A stretch of 42,176 nt of DNA from Gammaproteobacteria bacterium (GTDB lineage Bacteria > Pseudomonadota > Gammaproteobacteria > Steroidobacterales > Steroidobacteraceae): assembly GCA_027366635.1 (NCBI GenBank), contig DAHXNE010000088.1, forward strand, positions 1-42,176, read 5' to 3'. Positions within the stretch are counted from its first letter, which is position 1, and every line of letters starts with the position of its first letter. A model generated the notes under the pieces. The model was not told the origin of the DNA. It saw nothing but the letters and a program-made list of their open reading frames with translations, and made no database searches. This document shows positions 15,590 to 23,612 of this stretch, piece after piece. Position numbers and translations under genes: made by a program.

Positions 15590-16912
15590 GTGATATTCAA
15601 GAATCTCATTCGCAAGAAGCGCGATGGGTCGGCGCTGACGCCGGAGGAAATCGAGTTCTTCGTGCGCGGGCTCGCCGACACGTCGATTCCGGCCGAGCAG
15701 GTGGCGGCGCTCGCCATGGCGGTGTACTTCCGGGGCATGAGCTTCGCCGAGTCGGGTGCGCTCACGGTCGCCATGGCCCGCTCCGGCGTGCGGTTGCGCT
15801 GGGACGAGCTGCGCGACCGGGGTCCGGTGATCGACAAACATTCGACCGGTGGGGTCGGGGACAAGGTGAGTTTCCTGCTGGCCCCGATCGCCGCCGCCTG
15901 TGGTTGCTTCGTGCCGATGATCTCCGGACGGGGCCTCGGGCACACCGGTGGAACGCTCGACAAGCTCGATGCCGTTCCCGGCTATCGCTCCATGCCCACC
16001 GTGGAGGAATTGCGCGCCGTGGTCGGCAGCGCCGGCTGCGCCATCATCGGTCAGACCGACCAGTTGGCGCCCGCGGACCGGCGGTTGTACGCGATCCGCG
16101 ACGTGACCGCCACGGTGGAGTCCATCCCGCTGATCACCGCCTCGATTCTCTCGAAGAAGATCGCGGCGGGACTGGATGCGCTGGTGATGGACGTCAAGAC
16201 CGGTTCGGGCGCGTTCATGGAAACGTTGGAGGAGGCGCGGGCTCTTTCCCGCAGCATCATCGGCGTGGCGGGCGAAGCCGGCCTGAAAACCCATGCCGTG
16301 ATCACCGACATGTCACAGACGCTCGGCTCCAGTGTCGGCAATGCGCTGGAGATCGCCGAATCGATCGCATTTCTCGCCGGCGAAGCGCGCGAGCCGCGCT
16401 TGGCGGAGGTGGTCTTCACGCTGTCGGCCGAGATGCTCGTCATGGGAGCGGTGACCGGGAGCCATGCGCAGGCCCGCCAGCGGGTCGAAGCGGCGGTGCA
16501 CTCGGGAGAGGCTGCCGAGCGGTTCGCGCGGATGGTCGCCGAGCTCGGCGGCCCCGCCGATCTGCTGACGCGCGCGCCGCGCTACCTGCCGAAGGCGCCG
16601 CGGGTGGAACCGGTGTTCGCGCTCGAGGAGGGCTACATCGCCAGTGTCGATGCGCGCGCCGTGGGCAACGTGCTGGTGGAGTTGGGTGGCGGTCGCAAGG
16701 TCGCGGGGCAGAAACTCGATCTGGCCGTGGGCCTGACCGACGTGGCCGGAATCGGCGCCCGGGTCGGCAAGGAGCGGCCGCTCGCGATGGTGCATGCCCG
16801 GTCCGCCGAGCAGGTGCGGCAGACGGCGGAGGCGCTGCGCGCGGCCGTCACATTGTGCGATCAGCCGGTTTCGCCGCCGCCGATCGTCCACGAAATCCTG
16901 GTGAAGGTCTGA
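15590..16912 (+). CDS. deoA: Thymidine (pyrimidine-nucleoside) phosphorylase
   Basis: Phosphorolyses thymidine or deoxyuridine to the free base and 2-deoxyribose-1-phosphate, feeding DeoB and the Pre pathway. The 440-residue product closely resembles E. coli DeoA. It starts IFKNLIRKKRDG, has the phosphate-binding motif DKHSTGGVGDKVS (K83-T86), the family signature SGRGLGHTGGTLDKLD, base-site residues in YAIRDVTATVESIPL, and LVMDVKTGSGAFM. The start is a GTG; no in-frame ATG lies nearby. It follows the phosphoesterase gene by 50 bases and precedes the base transporter. No separate uridine phosphorylase is present in the window, so DeoA may serve several pyrimidine nucleosides. Confidence 0.95.
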   Translation: MIFKNLIRKKRDGSALTPEEIEFFVRGLADTSIPAEQVAALAMAVYFRGMSFAESGALTVAMARSGVRLRWDELRDRGPVIDKHSTGGVGDKVSFLLAPIAAACGCFVPMISGRGLGHTGGTLDKLDAVPGYRSMPTVEELRAVVGSAGCAIIGQTDQLAPADRRLYAIRDVTATVESIPLITASILSKKIAAGLDALVMDVKTGSGAFMETLEEARALSRSIIGVAGEAGLKTHAVITDMSQTLGSSVGNALEIAESIAFLAGEAREPRLAEVVFTLSAEMLVMGAVTGSHAQARQRVEAAVHSGEAAERFARMVAELGGPADLLTRAPRYLPKAPRVEPVFALEEGYIASVDARAVGNVLVELGGGRKVAGQKLDLAVGLTDVAGIGARVGKERPLAMVHARSAEQVRQTAEALRAAVTLCDQPVSPPPIVHEILVKV

Positions 16913-17052
16913 TTCATCGCCGCGCGTTCAGCATCGCGGCACAGCCGGCTCGCCGCAGATCTCGACGGGTTGGAGCGGGGCGCGGACCGAGCAGCCCCGC
17001 CGCGCCGGGTGAGCGTCGGGGCCGGGGCGCGCCTGGGGCGTAATATCAGCGT

Positions 17053-18552
17053 ATGAGCGCCGCGAATCACGAGGCCGAGCAGCTGTGGAATCGCGACCTG
17101 GCGCCGACGTCACCGCGGCAGCGCACGTGGCGCTGGTATCACTTCACCGCGCTGTGGATCGGCATGGTGATGTGCGTGCCGGCCTACACGCTGGCGGCGG
17201 GACTGGTCGGCTCGGGCATGTCGGCCTACCAGGCCATCGTGACCGTGACCCTCGGCAATCTGATCGTGCTGGTGCCGATGCTGCTCATCGGCCATTCGGG
17301 CTCGCGGTACGGGATCCCGTATGCGGTGCTGGTGCGTTGCTCATTCGGGACGCTCGGCGGGCGCTTCCCCGCGGTGTTGCGCGCGCTGGTGGCGTGCGGC
17401 TGGTACGGCATCCAGAGCTGGTTCGGCGGGTTGATGATCTATACGCTGATCGGCGTGCTGATCGGTCATCCGCTCGGCGGGGCCCGGCTGGCGGTGCTCG
17501 GCATCAGCCTGTGGCAGGTGGTGTGTTTCCTGGCGTTCTGGCTCGTGCAGTTCTACTTCATCGTGCACGGCATCGAGTCGATCCGCCGGCTGGAGACCTA
17601 CACCGCGCCGATCAAGGTGGTGATCTGCGTCGTGTTGCTGATCTGGGCCTACCACAAGGCGGGCGGCTTCGGTCCCATCGTGGACCGGCGCTCGCAGTTC
17701 GCCCCGGGTGGGCCGCGCAGCGGACAGTTTGCCGCGGTGTTCTGGCCAGCGCTCACGGCCATGGTCGGCTTTTGGTCCACCCTGGCGCTGAATATCCCGG
17801 ACTTCACCCGCTTCGCCAAGACGCAGCGCGACCAGGTCGTGGGCCAGGCGATCGGTCTGCCGGCCCCGATGGGCCTGCTGGCGGCGCTGGCGGTGTTCGT
17901 CACCTCGGCGACCGTGGTGATCTACGGCAAGGCGATCTGGGACCCGGTGACGCTGGCCGGGCGCATGAGCGGAGCGGCGGTGCTGCTGGCGTTGCTGGTG
18001 TTGCTGGTGGACACGATCAGCGTCAATCTGGCGGCGAATCTGGTCGGGCCGGCGTTCGACTTCTCGTCGCTGTGGCCGCGGCGGATCAGCTACAAGACCG
18101 GGGGTTATGTCACGGCGGTGGTGGCGGTCGCGATGATGCCGTGGAAGATCCTGGCGAGCACACACGGCTATATCCTCACTTGGCTCGATGGCTACTCGGC
18201 GCTGCTCGGCGCGGTGGCCGGCATCCTGATCGTGGATTACCACCTGGTTCGCCGCCGCGCGCTCGATCTGGAGTCGCTCTATCGGGCGCAGGGCGGCCGC
18301 TATCATTACTGGCACGGCTGGAACCCGATCGCGCTCGCCGCCTTCCTGGTGGGTGTGCTGCCCTGCCTGCCGGGGTTTCTGCATGTGTCGTTGCCGGGGT
18401 CGTTCCCGGACACGGGCGTGTTTTTCACACACCTGTACCGTTACGCGTGGTTCGTGGCGTTGGGTCTGGCGGGCGTCAGCTACGCGGTCGGGATGTGGTT
18501 GAGCAGGCTCGTGCCGCCGGCGCCCGCTGCCGGGGCGTTGCGCCGGGCCTGA
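17053..18552 (+). CDS. NCS1-family nucleobase/hydantoin transporter, Mhp1-like
   Basis: A 499-residue cytoplasmic-membrane symporter with about twelve membrane segments. The N-terminal NRDLAPTSPRQRTW and ALWIGMVMCVPAYTLAAGL, then GSRYGIPYAVLVRCSFG and GWYGIQSWFGG, are hallmarks of the NCS1 branch that includes Mhp1 (hydantoin) and bacterial uracil or allantoin transporters. The aromatic GWYGIQSWFGG helix and the LNIPDFTRFAK segment correspond to substrate-contact helices in that family. It lies between deoA and preT, so uracil, thymine or dihydropyrimidines are the likely cargo. The C-terminus is Pro/Ala-rich. It ends 118 bases before the operator that begins the next operon. Exact substrate unknown. 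Confidence 0.88.
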   Translation: MSAANHEAEQLWNRDLAPTSPRQRTWRWYHFTALWIGMVMCVPAYTLAAGLVGSGMSAYQAIVTVTLGNLIVLVPMLLIGHSGSRYGIPYAVLVRCSFGTLGGRFPAVLRALVACGWYGIQSWFGGLMIYTLIGVLIGHPLGGARLAVLGISLWQVVCFLAFWLVQFYFIVHGIESIRRLETYTAPIKVVICVVLLIWAYHKAGGFGPIVDRRSQFAPGGPRSGQFAAVFWPALTAMVGFWSTLALNIPDFTRFAKTQRDQVVGQAIGLPAPMGLLAALAVFVTSATVVIYGKAIWDPVTLAGRMSGAAVLLALLVLLVDTISVNLAANLVGPAFDFSSLWPRRISYKTGGYVTAVVAVAMMPWKILASTHGYILTWLDGYSALLGAVAGILIVDYHLVRRRALDLESLYRAQGGRYHYWHGWNPIALAAFLVGVLPCLPGFLHVSLPGSFPDTGVFFTHLYRYAWFVALGLAGVSYAVGMWLSRLVPPAPAAGALRRA

Positions 18553-18670
18553 GGCGCGACTGCGCGGCGGGTCCGCGTGTCCCGGTGCGCGGCCTGAGGA
18601 TCGGCGCCGCGGCGAGCGCGGGCCGCAACGGCGGTGTTACGTGGGTGCGCGGCGCGGCGCCGACAGTCAA

Positions 18671-18686
18671 TTGACCAAATGGTCAA
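18671..18686. promoter_or_regulatory. RutR operator, perfect consensus, before preT
   Basis: TTGACCAAATGGTCAA matches the published E. coli RutR consensus at every defined position and is a perfect 7+7 palindrome. It lies 46 bases upstream of the preT start in an intergenic region, and the operon it heads encodes a RutR-like protein as its third gene. Confidence 0.88.
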
Positions 18687-18699
18687 AAGTGGGCATGCT
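18671..18699 (+). promoter_or_regulatory. Predicted promoter of the pre operon
   Basis: TTGACC (18671-18676), 17 bases, then CATGCT (18694-18699) form a plausible promoter for preT and downstream genes. The -35 is the left arm of the perfect RutR-type palindrome, so repression by occlusion is expected. The -10 is moderate. Confidence 0.55.
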
Positions 18700-18732
18700 G
18701 CGAAATCTGTAGTGCAGATGGTGGAGAGTGCG

Positions 18733-20097
18733 ATGAGTGAGGAGCATCGAGCGGATATCCGTCCGGGCCGTCTGGCCCCGCAAGCGTATGCCGCTCGCTT
18801 CGCGGATCACGTTCCGCCGTTGACGGAGGCGCAGGCCCTGCTCGAGGCGAACCGCTGCCTGTATTGCTACGACGCGCCGTGCATGCAGGCCTGTCCGACG
18901 CGCATCGACGTGCCGTCGTTCATCCGGCGCATCGCCGAGGGCAACGTGCGCGGCGCGGCCGAATCGATCCTGGTGTCCAATCCCCTCGGCGGGCTGTGCG
19001 CGCGCGACTGCCCCACCGAGGTGTTGTGCGAGCAGGTCTGTGTGCGCAACATCCAGCAGGGCCAGCCGGTGGCGATCGGCCGGCTGCAGCGCTACGCGGT
19101 CGACGGGCTGCTATCCGGTGCGCACCAACCGGTGTTCCTGCGCGCGCCGGCCACCGGCCGGCGGGTGGCGGTGGTGGGCGCGGGACCGGCCGGCCTCGCC
19201 TGCGCACACGCGCTGGCCCGCGCCGGCCACTCGGTGGTGTTGTTCGACGCCAAGCCCAAGGCCGGCGGCCTGAACGAGTACGGTATCGCCGCCTACAAGG
19301 TCGCCGGCGGCTACGCGCAGCGCGAGGTGCAATGGTTGCTCGAGATCGGCGGGATCGAGCTGCGCTGCGGTTGGCGGCTCTCGAGCGCCGAGCAGCTCGC
19401 GGCGCTGCGCCGCGAGTACGCCGCGGTGTTCCTGGGAGTGGGACTGGCGGGCACGTACCGGCTGGGGATTCCCGGCGAGGCGCTCGCGGGCGTGCTCGAC
19501 GCGGTCGAGTTCATCAGTGAACTGCGGCAGACGCCGGACCTGGCGACGTTGCCCGTGGGCCGGCGCGTCGTGGTGATCGGCGGCGGCATGACCGCCATCG
19601 ATGCGGCCGTGCAATCGAAGTTGCTCGGTGCGGAAAGCTCCACCATCGTGTACCGTCGCGGCGCCGAGCAGATGCCCGCCTCGCGCAAGGAGCAGGATCT
19701 GGCGCAGATCCATGGCGTGCGCATCCTGCACTGGCTCGCGCCCGTGGAGGTGCTCGGCGAGGGCAGCGTGCGCGGCGTGCGCTTCGCCCGCCAGCGGCTC
19801 GAAGCCGGGCGGCTGGTGCCGGCGGGCGAGGAGCTGACGGTCGAGGCCGACATGGTGCTCAAGGCGATCGGTCAGCGACTGGACGCCAGCGTGCTGTCCG
19901 AGTGCGGGCTGGCGCAACAGGGCGGGCGCATCGCGGTCGATGAGTCCGGCCGGACCAGTGTCGCGAATGTCTGGGCCGGCGGCGATTGCGTCGCCGACGG
20001 CGACGATTTGACGGTTTATGCCGTCGCCCATGGCTTGCGCGCCGCGCACGACATGGATGCGCAGCTGCGCAACGGTCCGGCGCGTGCCGACGGCTGA
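18733..20097 (+). CDS. preT: Dihydropyrimidine dehydrogenase subunit PreT (FAD/Fe-S)
   Basis: Electron-input subunit of the NAD(P)H-dependent dihydropyrimidine dehydrogenase, which reduces uracil and thymine. The 454-residue product begins with a glutamate-synthase-small-subunit-like region carrying two cysteine clusters: CLYCYDAPCMQACP from C42, and CARDCPTEVLCEQVC. The FAD-binding VVGAGPAGLACAHALARAG follows, and the NAD(P)H-binding VVVIGGGMTAIDAA comes later. AGGDCVADGDDLTVYAVAHG near the C-terminus closes the flavin site. I chose the ATG at 18733 because GGAGAG lies just upstream; an ATG at 18718 would add five residues. preA follows after 14 bases. Confidence 0.93.
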   Translation: MSEEHRADIRPGRLAPQAYAARFADHVPPLTEAQALLEANRCLYCYDAPCMQACPTRIDVPSFIRRIAEGNVRGAAESILVSNPLGGLCARDCPTEVLCEQVCVRNIQQGQPVAIGRLQRYAVDGLLSGAHQPVFLRAPATGRRVAVVGAGPAGLACAHALARAGHSVVLFDAKPKAGGLNEYGIAAYKVAGGYAQREVQWLLEIGGIELRCGWRLSSAEQLAALRREYAAVFLGVGLAGTYRLGIPGEALAGVLDAVEFISELRQTPDLATLPVGRRVVVIGGGMTAIDAAVQSKLLGAESSTIVYRRGAEQMPASRKEQDLAQIHGVRILHWLAPVEVLGEGSVRGVRFARQRLEAGRLVPAGEELTVEADMVLKAIGQRLDASVLSECGLAQQGGRIAVDESGRTSVANVWAGGDCVADGDDLTVYAVAHGLRAAHDMDAQLRNGPARADG

Positions 20098-20111
20098 TCC
20101 GGGAGAATTCC

Positions 20112-21419
20112 ATGGCGCAATTGGACATTGATTTCTGCGGTATCCGCAGTCCCAATCCGTTCTGGCTGGCGTCCGCGCCGCCAACCGACAAGGCCTACAA
20201 CGTGGAGCGCGCCTTCGAGGCCGGCTGGGGCGGAGTGGTATGGAAGACATTGGCGGAGGCCGGGCCGCCGGTGGTGAACGTGAACGGCCCGCGCTACGGG
20301 GCGCTGCTCGCCGTGGACCGCAGCCTCATCGGCTTCAACAACATCGAGCTGATCACCGATCGGGAGCTCGAGATCAACCTGGAGGAAATCCGCGCGGTCA
20401 AGCGCCGCTGGCCCGACCGGGCCGTGATCGCCTCGATCATGGTGCCGTGCAAGGAGGAGTCCTGGAAGGCGATCCTGCCGCGTGTCGAGGACACCGGCTG
20501 TGACGGCATCGAGCTGAATTTCGGCTGTCCGCACGGCATGAGCGAGCGTGGCATGGGCGCGGCGGTCGGCCAGGTTCCCGAGTACATCGAGATGGTCACC
20601 GCGTGGTGCAAGCATTACTCGCGGTTGCCCGTGATCGTGAAGCTGACACCCAACGTGACGAATATCCGCATGCCGGCGCGCGCGGCCAAGGCCGGTGGCG
20701 CCGATGCGGTATCGCTGATCAATACGATCAATTCGATCATGGGCGTCGATCCGCAGACCCTGACGATGAGCCCGGCGGTCGGGGATCAGGGCACGCACGG
20801 CGGGTATTGCGGGCCGGCGGTCAAGCCGATCGCGCTGCACATGGTGGCGGAAATCGCCCGCGACCCCGACACCGCCGGACTGCCGATCTCCGGGATCGGC
20901 GGCATCGGCAGCTGGCGCGATGCACTCGATTTCATCGCGCTCGGGGCCGGGTCGGTGCAGGTCTGCACGGCCGCGATGGTGTTCGGGTTCAAGATCGTCC
21001 AGGAGATGATCAATGGACTGGCCGGATACCTCGACAGTAAGGGCTTCTCGAGCGTCGCGCAGCTGCGCGGCCGGGCGATCGGCAGCGTCACGGACTGGCA
21101 GTTCCTCGACCTGAACCGGGTGTCCAAAGCGCTGATCAATCAGGACACGTGCATCCAGTGCGGCCGCTGTCACATCGCGTGCGAGGACACCGCGCACCAG
21201 GCGATCACGGCACAGCGCGACGGACGGCGGCATTTCGAAGTGAAGGAAGAGGAGTGCGTCGGCTGCAATCTGTGCGTCAACGTCTGTCCGGTGCCCGGCT
21301 GCATCACCATGCGTGAGCTGGCCCCGGGGGAGATCGACCGGCGCACGGGCCGCAGGGCGAGCGAGACTCGGCTGCAATGGACGGCGCATCCGAACAATCC
21401 GCTGCGGAGCGGCGCCTGA
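20112..21419 (+). CDS. preA: Dihydropyrimidine dehydrogenase catalytic subunit PreA
   Basis: FMN-containing subunit that reduces uracil or thymine to the 5,6-dihydro form, using electrons relayed from PreT. The 435-residue product has a DHOD-like barrel: SPNPFWLASAPPTD, NFGCPHGMSERGMGAAVGQ, KLTPNVTNI, INTINSIMG and PISGIGGIGSW. Two C-terminal 4Fe-4S clusters follow (CIQCGRCHIAC from C347, then CVGCNLCVNVCPVPGC). A good GGGAGAA site precedes the ATG. In the active-site loop the position that is the general-acid cysteine in mammalian enzyme (GLACGQ) is valine here (V152), so the proton donor may differ. Its stop overlaps the rutR start (TGATG). Confidence 0.93.
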   Translation: MAQLDIDFCGIRSPNPFWLASAPPTDKAYNVERAFEAGWGGVVWKTLAEAGPPVVNVNGPRYGALLAVDRSLIGFNNIELITDRELEINLEEIRAVKRRWPDRAVIASIMVPCKEESWKAILPRVEDTGCDGIELNFGCPHGMSERGMGAAVGQVPEYIEMVTAWCKHYSRLPVIVKLTPNVTNIRMPARAAKAGGADAVSLINTINSIMGVDPQTLTMSPAVGDQGTHGGYCGPAVKPIALHMVAEIARDPDTAGLPISGIGGIGSWRDALDFIALGAGSVQVCTAAMVFGFKIVQEMINGLAGYLDSKGFSSVAQLRGRAIGSVTDWQFLDLNRVSKALINQDTCIQCGRCHIACEDTAHQAITAQRDGRRHFEVKEEECVGCNLCVNVCPVPGCITMRELAPGEIDRRTGRRASETRLQWTAHPNNPLRSGA

Positions 21420-22171
21420 TGGCCGCGCGGCGATCGAGCCCGCCGGCGCGTCGCTCCGGAGCCGGACCGCGTCCGAGCGGCCGCAAGGCACAGGGGCGCG
21501 GCGGCCCGCGCCCAGGCGCGGGCGGCTCGGGCCGGAGTCTGCCGCGCGGCAATCGCGAAGCCCAGGAGAAGGCCATCGTCGAGGCGGCCGAGCGGGTCTT
21601 TGCCGGCGCGGGCTTCGGCGGCGCCACGATGGCCGAGATCGCCACGGCGGCGGGCCTGCCCAAGCCCAATCTGCATTACTATTTCGGCAGCAAGCGGGCG
21701 CTGTACCGCGCGGTGCTGGAGCGCACGCTGCGGGAGTGGCTCGAGCCGGCCGACTGCATCGTCGCCAAGGCGGACCCGCGCGAGGCGCTCGAGGGCTACA
21801 TCCGCGAGAAGATGCGCCTGTCGTTCACCTGCCCCTATGCCTCCCGGGTGTGGGCCAATGAGCTGCTGCACGGCGCGCCAGAGCTGCGCACGACGCTGGT
21901 GCGTACCCTGCGTCCGCTCGTGCGCCGCAAAGCCGCCGTGCTCGACCGATGGATCGCCGAGGGCCGCATGGCGGCGCTCGACAGCAAGCAGCTGTTCTTC
22001 ACGATCTGGGCCGCTACGCAGACGTACGCCGATTTTGCGGTGCAGATCTGCGCCGTGCTCGGCGTCGAGAAGCTCGATCAGAGGGCGCAGGAGCGTGCCA
22101 CGGAGCACGTCGTCGGGCTGATCCTGCGTGGCTGCGGACTCGCGGGGACCCGTTCCAGCCGACGCAAATGA
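21419..22171 (+). CDS. rutR: TetR-family repressor RutR
   Basis: TetR-family regulator, the likely uracil-sensing repressor of this cluster. After an Arg/Gly/Ala-rich N-terminal extension of about 45 residues comes the helix-turn-helix (AIVEAAERVFAGAGFGGATM, then AEIATAAGLPKPNLHYYFGS), followed by a ligand domain whose landmarks match RutR: REWLEPAD, YIREKMRLS, NELLHGAPEL, FFTIWAATQTYADFA. The 250-residue length exceeds the roughly 212 residues of E. coli RutR because of that extension. I chose the ATG at 21419: it overlaps the preA stop (TGATG) and has a GGAG site upstream; an ATG 14 codons earlier would overlap preA more. The palindromes matching the RutR consensus in this window support the identification independently. 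Confidence 0.88.
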   Translation: MAARRSSPPARRSGAGPRPSGRKAQGRGGPRPGAGGSGRSLPRGNREAQEKAIVEAAERVFAGAGFGGATMAEIATAAGLPKPNLHYYFGSKRALYRAVLERTLREWLEPADCIVAKADPREALEGYIREKMRLSFTCPYASRVWANELLHGAPELRTTLVRTLRPLVRRKAAVLDRWIAEGRMAALDSKQLFFTIWAATQTYADFAVQICAVLGVEKLDQRAQERATEHVVGLILRGCGLAGTRSSRRK

Positions 22172-22178
22172 GTTTGCG
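22163..22178. repeat. Short dyad across the rutR stop codon
   Basis: CGCAAA-TGAG-TTTGCG is a perfect 6+6 inverted repeat covering the rutR stop codon and 70 bases before the aminotransferase start. It could be an RNA hairpin affecting the rutR/aminotransferase ratio or a binding site. No T-run follows. Confidence 0.3.
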
Positions 22179-22248
22179 CACTTTGTGATCTGAAATGAAT
22201 CGTCGATCTGTCATTCTGGGCGTAGTCTGAATGTCTGGAGCGCAAATC

Positions 22249-23607
22249 ATGGCCAATCTCCCGCGACCGCGGCTTGAACCGGCGGCGAAACCGGATCCCG
22301 CCTGGCTCGAGGCGCACTGGATGCCGTACACGGCGAACCGGCAGTTCAAGGCTGCGCCGCGCCTGTTCACCCAGGCCGAGGGCGCTTATTACACGGACGT
22401 GCAGGGCCGCAAGGTCTTCGACGGCCTCTCGGGCCTGTGGTGCACGGGGCTCGGCCATGCGCGCAAGGAGATCGTCCAGGCCGTGGCCCAGCAGATCGCC
22501 ACGCTCGATTACGCTCCGGCATTCCAGTTCGGGCACATGCTGTCGTTCGAGCTCGCCAACCGGATCGTCGAGCGCATGCCGGCCGGGTTGGATCACGTGA
22601 TGTTCTGCGGCGGCTCCGGTTCCGATGCCGTGGACAGCTCGCTGAAGATCGCGCGCGCCTATTGGCGGATCCGCGGCAAAGGCGCCAAGACCCGCCTGAT
22701 CGGGCGCGCCCAGGGTTATCACGGCGTGAATTTCGGCGGCGTGTCGGTCGGCGGCATCGTCGCCAACCGCAAGCTCTTCGGCCAGGGCCTCGAGACCGCG
22801 CATTTGGCCGATCTGCAGCCGCCCCCGGGCTCGTTCTTCCGGGGCGAGCCGAGCGCCGGCGGCGAGGCGCTGGCCGATTCGCTCCTGGCGCTGCTGCGAC
22901 TCTATGACGCCTCCACGATCGCCGCGGTGATCGTCGAGCCGTTCGCCGGATCCGCGGGGGTCATCGTGCCGCCGCGCGGTTACCTGCAGCGGTTGCGCCA
23001 GATCTGCACGGAGAACGACATTCTGTTGATCTTCGATGAGGTGATCACCGGCTTCGGCCGCTGCGGCGCGTGGACCGGGGCCGAGGCCTTCGGGGTCACG
23101 CCGGACCTGCTCACCTTCGCCAAGCAGAGCACCAACGGCACGCAGCCGCTGAGCGGCGTCGTGGTGCGCAAGGAGATCTACGAGGCGTTCATGGCCGCCG
23201 GCGGTCACGACTACCTGCTCGAGCTGCCCCACGGCTATACCTATTCGGCTCACCCGGTGGCCTGCGCCGCCGGCATCGCCACCCTTGACCTGCTGGCGCG
23301 CGAACAGGTGCCGGAGCGGGTGCGGGAACTCGCGCCGCATTTCGAGAAGGCGGTGCACGGGTTGCGGGGGGCTCGGCACGTCAGTGACATCCGCAATTAC
23401 GGCTTGGCGGCGGGCTTCACCCTGGAGGCCCTGCCGGGCGAGCCGGCACGCCGCCCGTTCGAGGTCGCGATGGCGATGTTGAACAAGGGCTTTTACGTAC
23501 GTTACGGCGGCGCCACGGTGCAGTTGGCGCCGCCATTCATCAGCACCCAGGCGGAACTCGACCGGCTCGTCGACGCATTGGGCGAGACGCTCAACCAAAT
23601 AGACTGA
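22249..23607 (+). CDS. Beta-alanine--pyruvate (omega-amino acid) aminotransferase
   Basis: Class III PLP-dependent aminotransferase that converts beta-alanine (and probably beta-aminoisobutyrate) with pyruvate to malonate (or methylmalonate) semialdehyde and alanine. The 452-residue product shows HWMPYTANRQFK and GLWCTGLGHARKEI as in omega-aminotransferases, the PLP phosphate loop CGGSGSDAVDSSLK, the ring-stacking YHGVNFGG, and FDEVITGFGRCG. The Schiff-base lysine is K292 in TFAKQSTNGTQPLSG. I placed the start at 22249, where GGAG lies 9-10 bases upstream; an ATG at 22231 would add six residues. Its position five bases before mmsA and after the pre genes fits the last steps of the reductive pyrimidine pathway. 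Confidence 0.92.
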   Translation: MANLPRPRLEPAAKPDPAWLEAHWMPYTANRQFKAAPRLFTQAEGAYYTDVQGRKVFDGLSGLWCTGLGHARKEIVQAVAQQIATLDYAPAFQFGHMLSFELANRIVERMPAGLDHVMFCGGSGSDAVDSSLKIARAYWRIRGKGAKTRLIGRAQGYHGVNFGGVSVGGIVANRKLFGQGLETAHLADLQPPPGSFFRGEPSAGGEALADSLLALLRLYDASTIAAVIVEPFAGSAGVIVPPRGYLQRLRQICTENDILLIFDEVITGFGRCGAWTGAEAFGVTPDLLTFAKQSTNGTQPLSGVVVRKEIYEAFMAAGGHDYLLELPHGYTYSAHPVACAAGIATLDLLAREQVPERVRELAPHFEKAVHGLRGARHVSDIRNYGLAAGFTLEALPGEPARRPFEVAMAMLNKGFYVRYGGATVQLAPPFISTQAELDRLVDALGETLNQID

Positions 23608-23612
23608 AATCC

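Noticed and set aside
20016-21491. Long minus-strand open frame opposite preA
   Set aside because: Antisense shadow of preA; no motifs, and His/Arg/Asp-rich composition typical of shadow frames.
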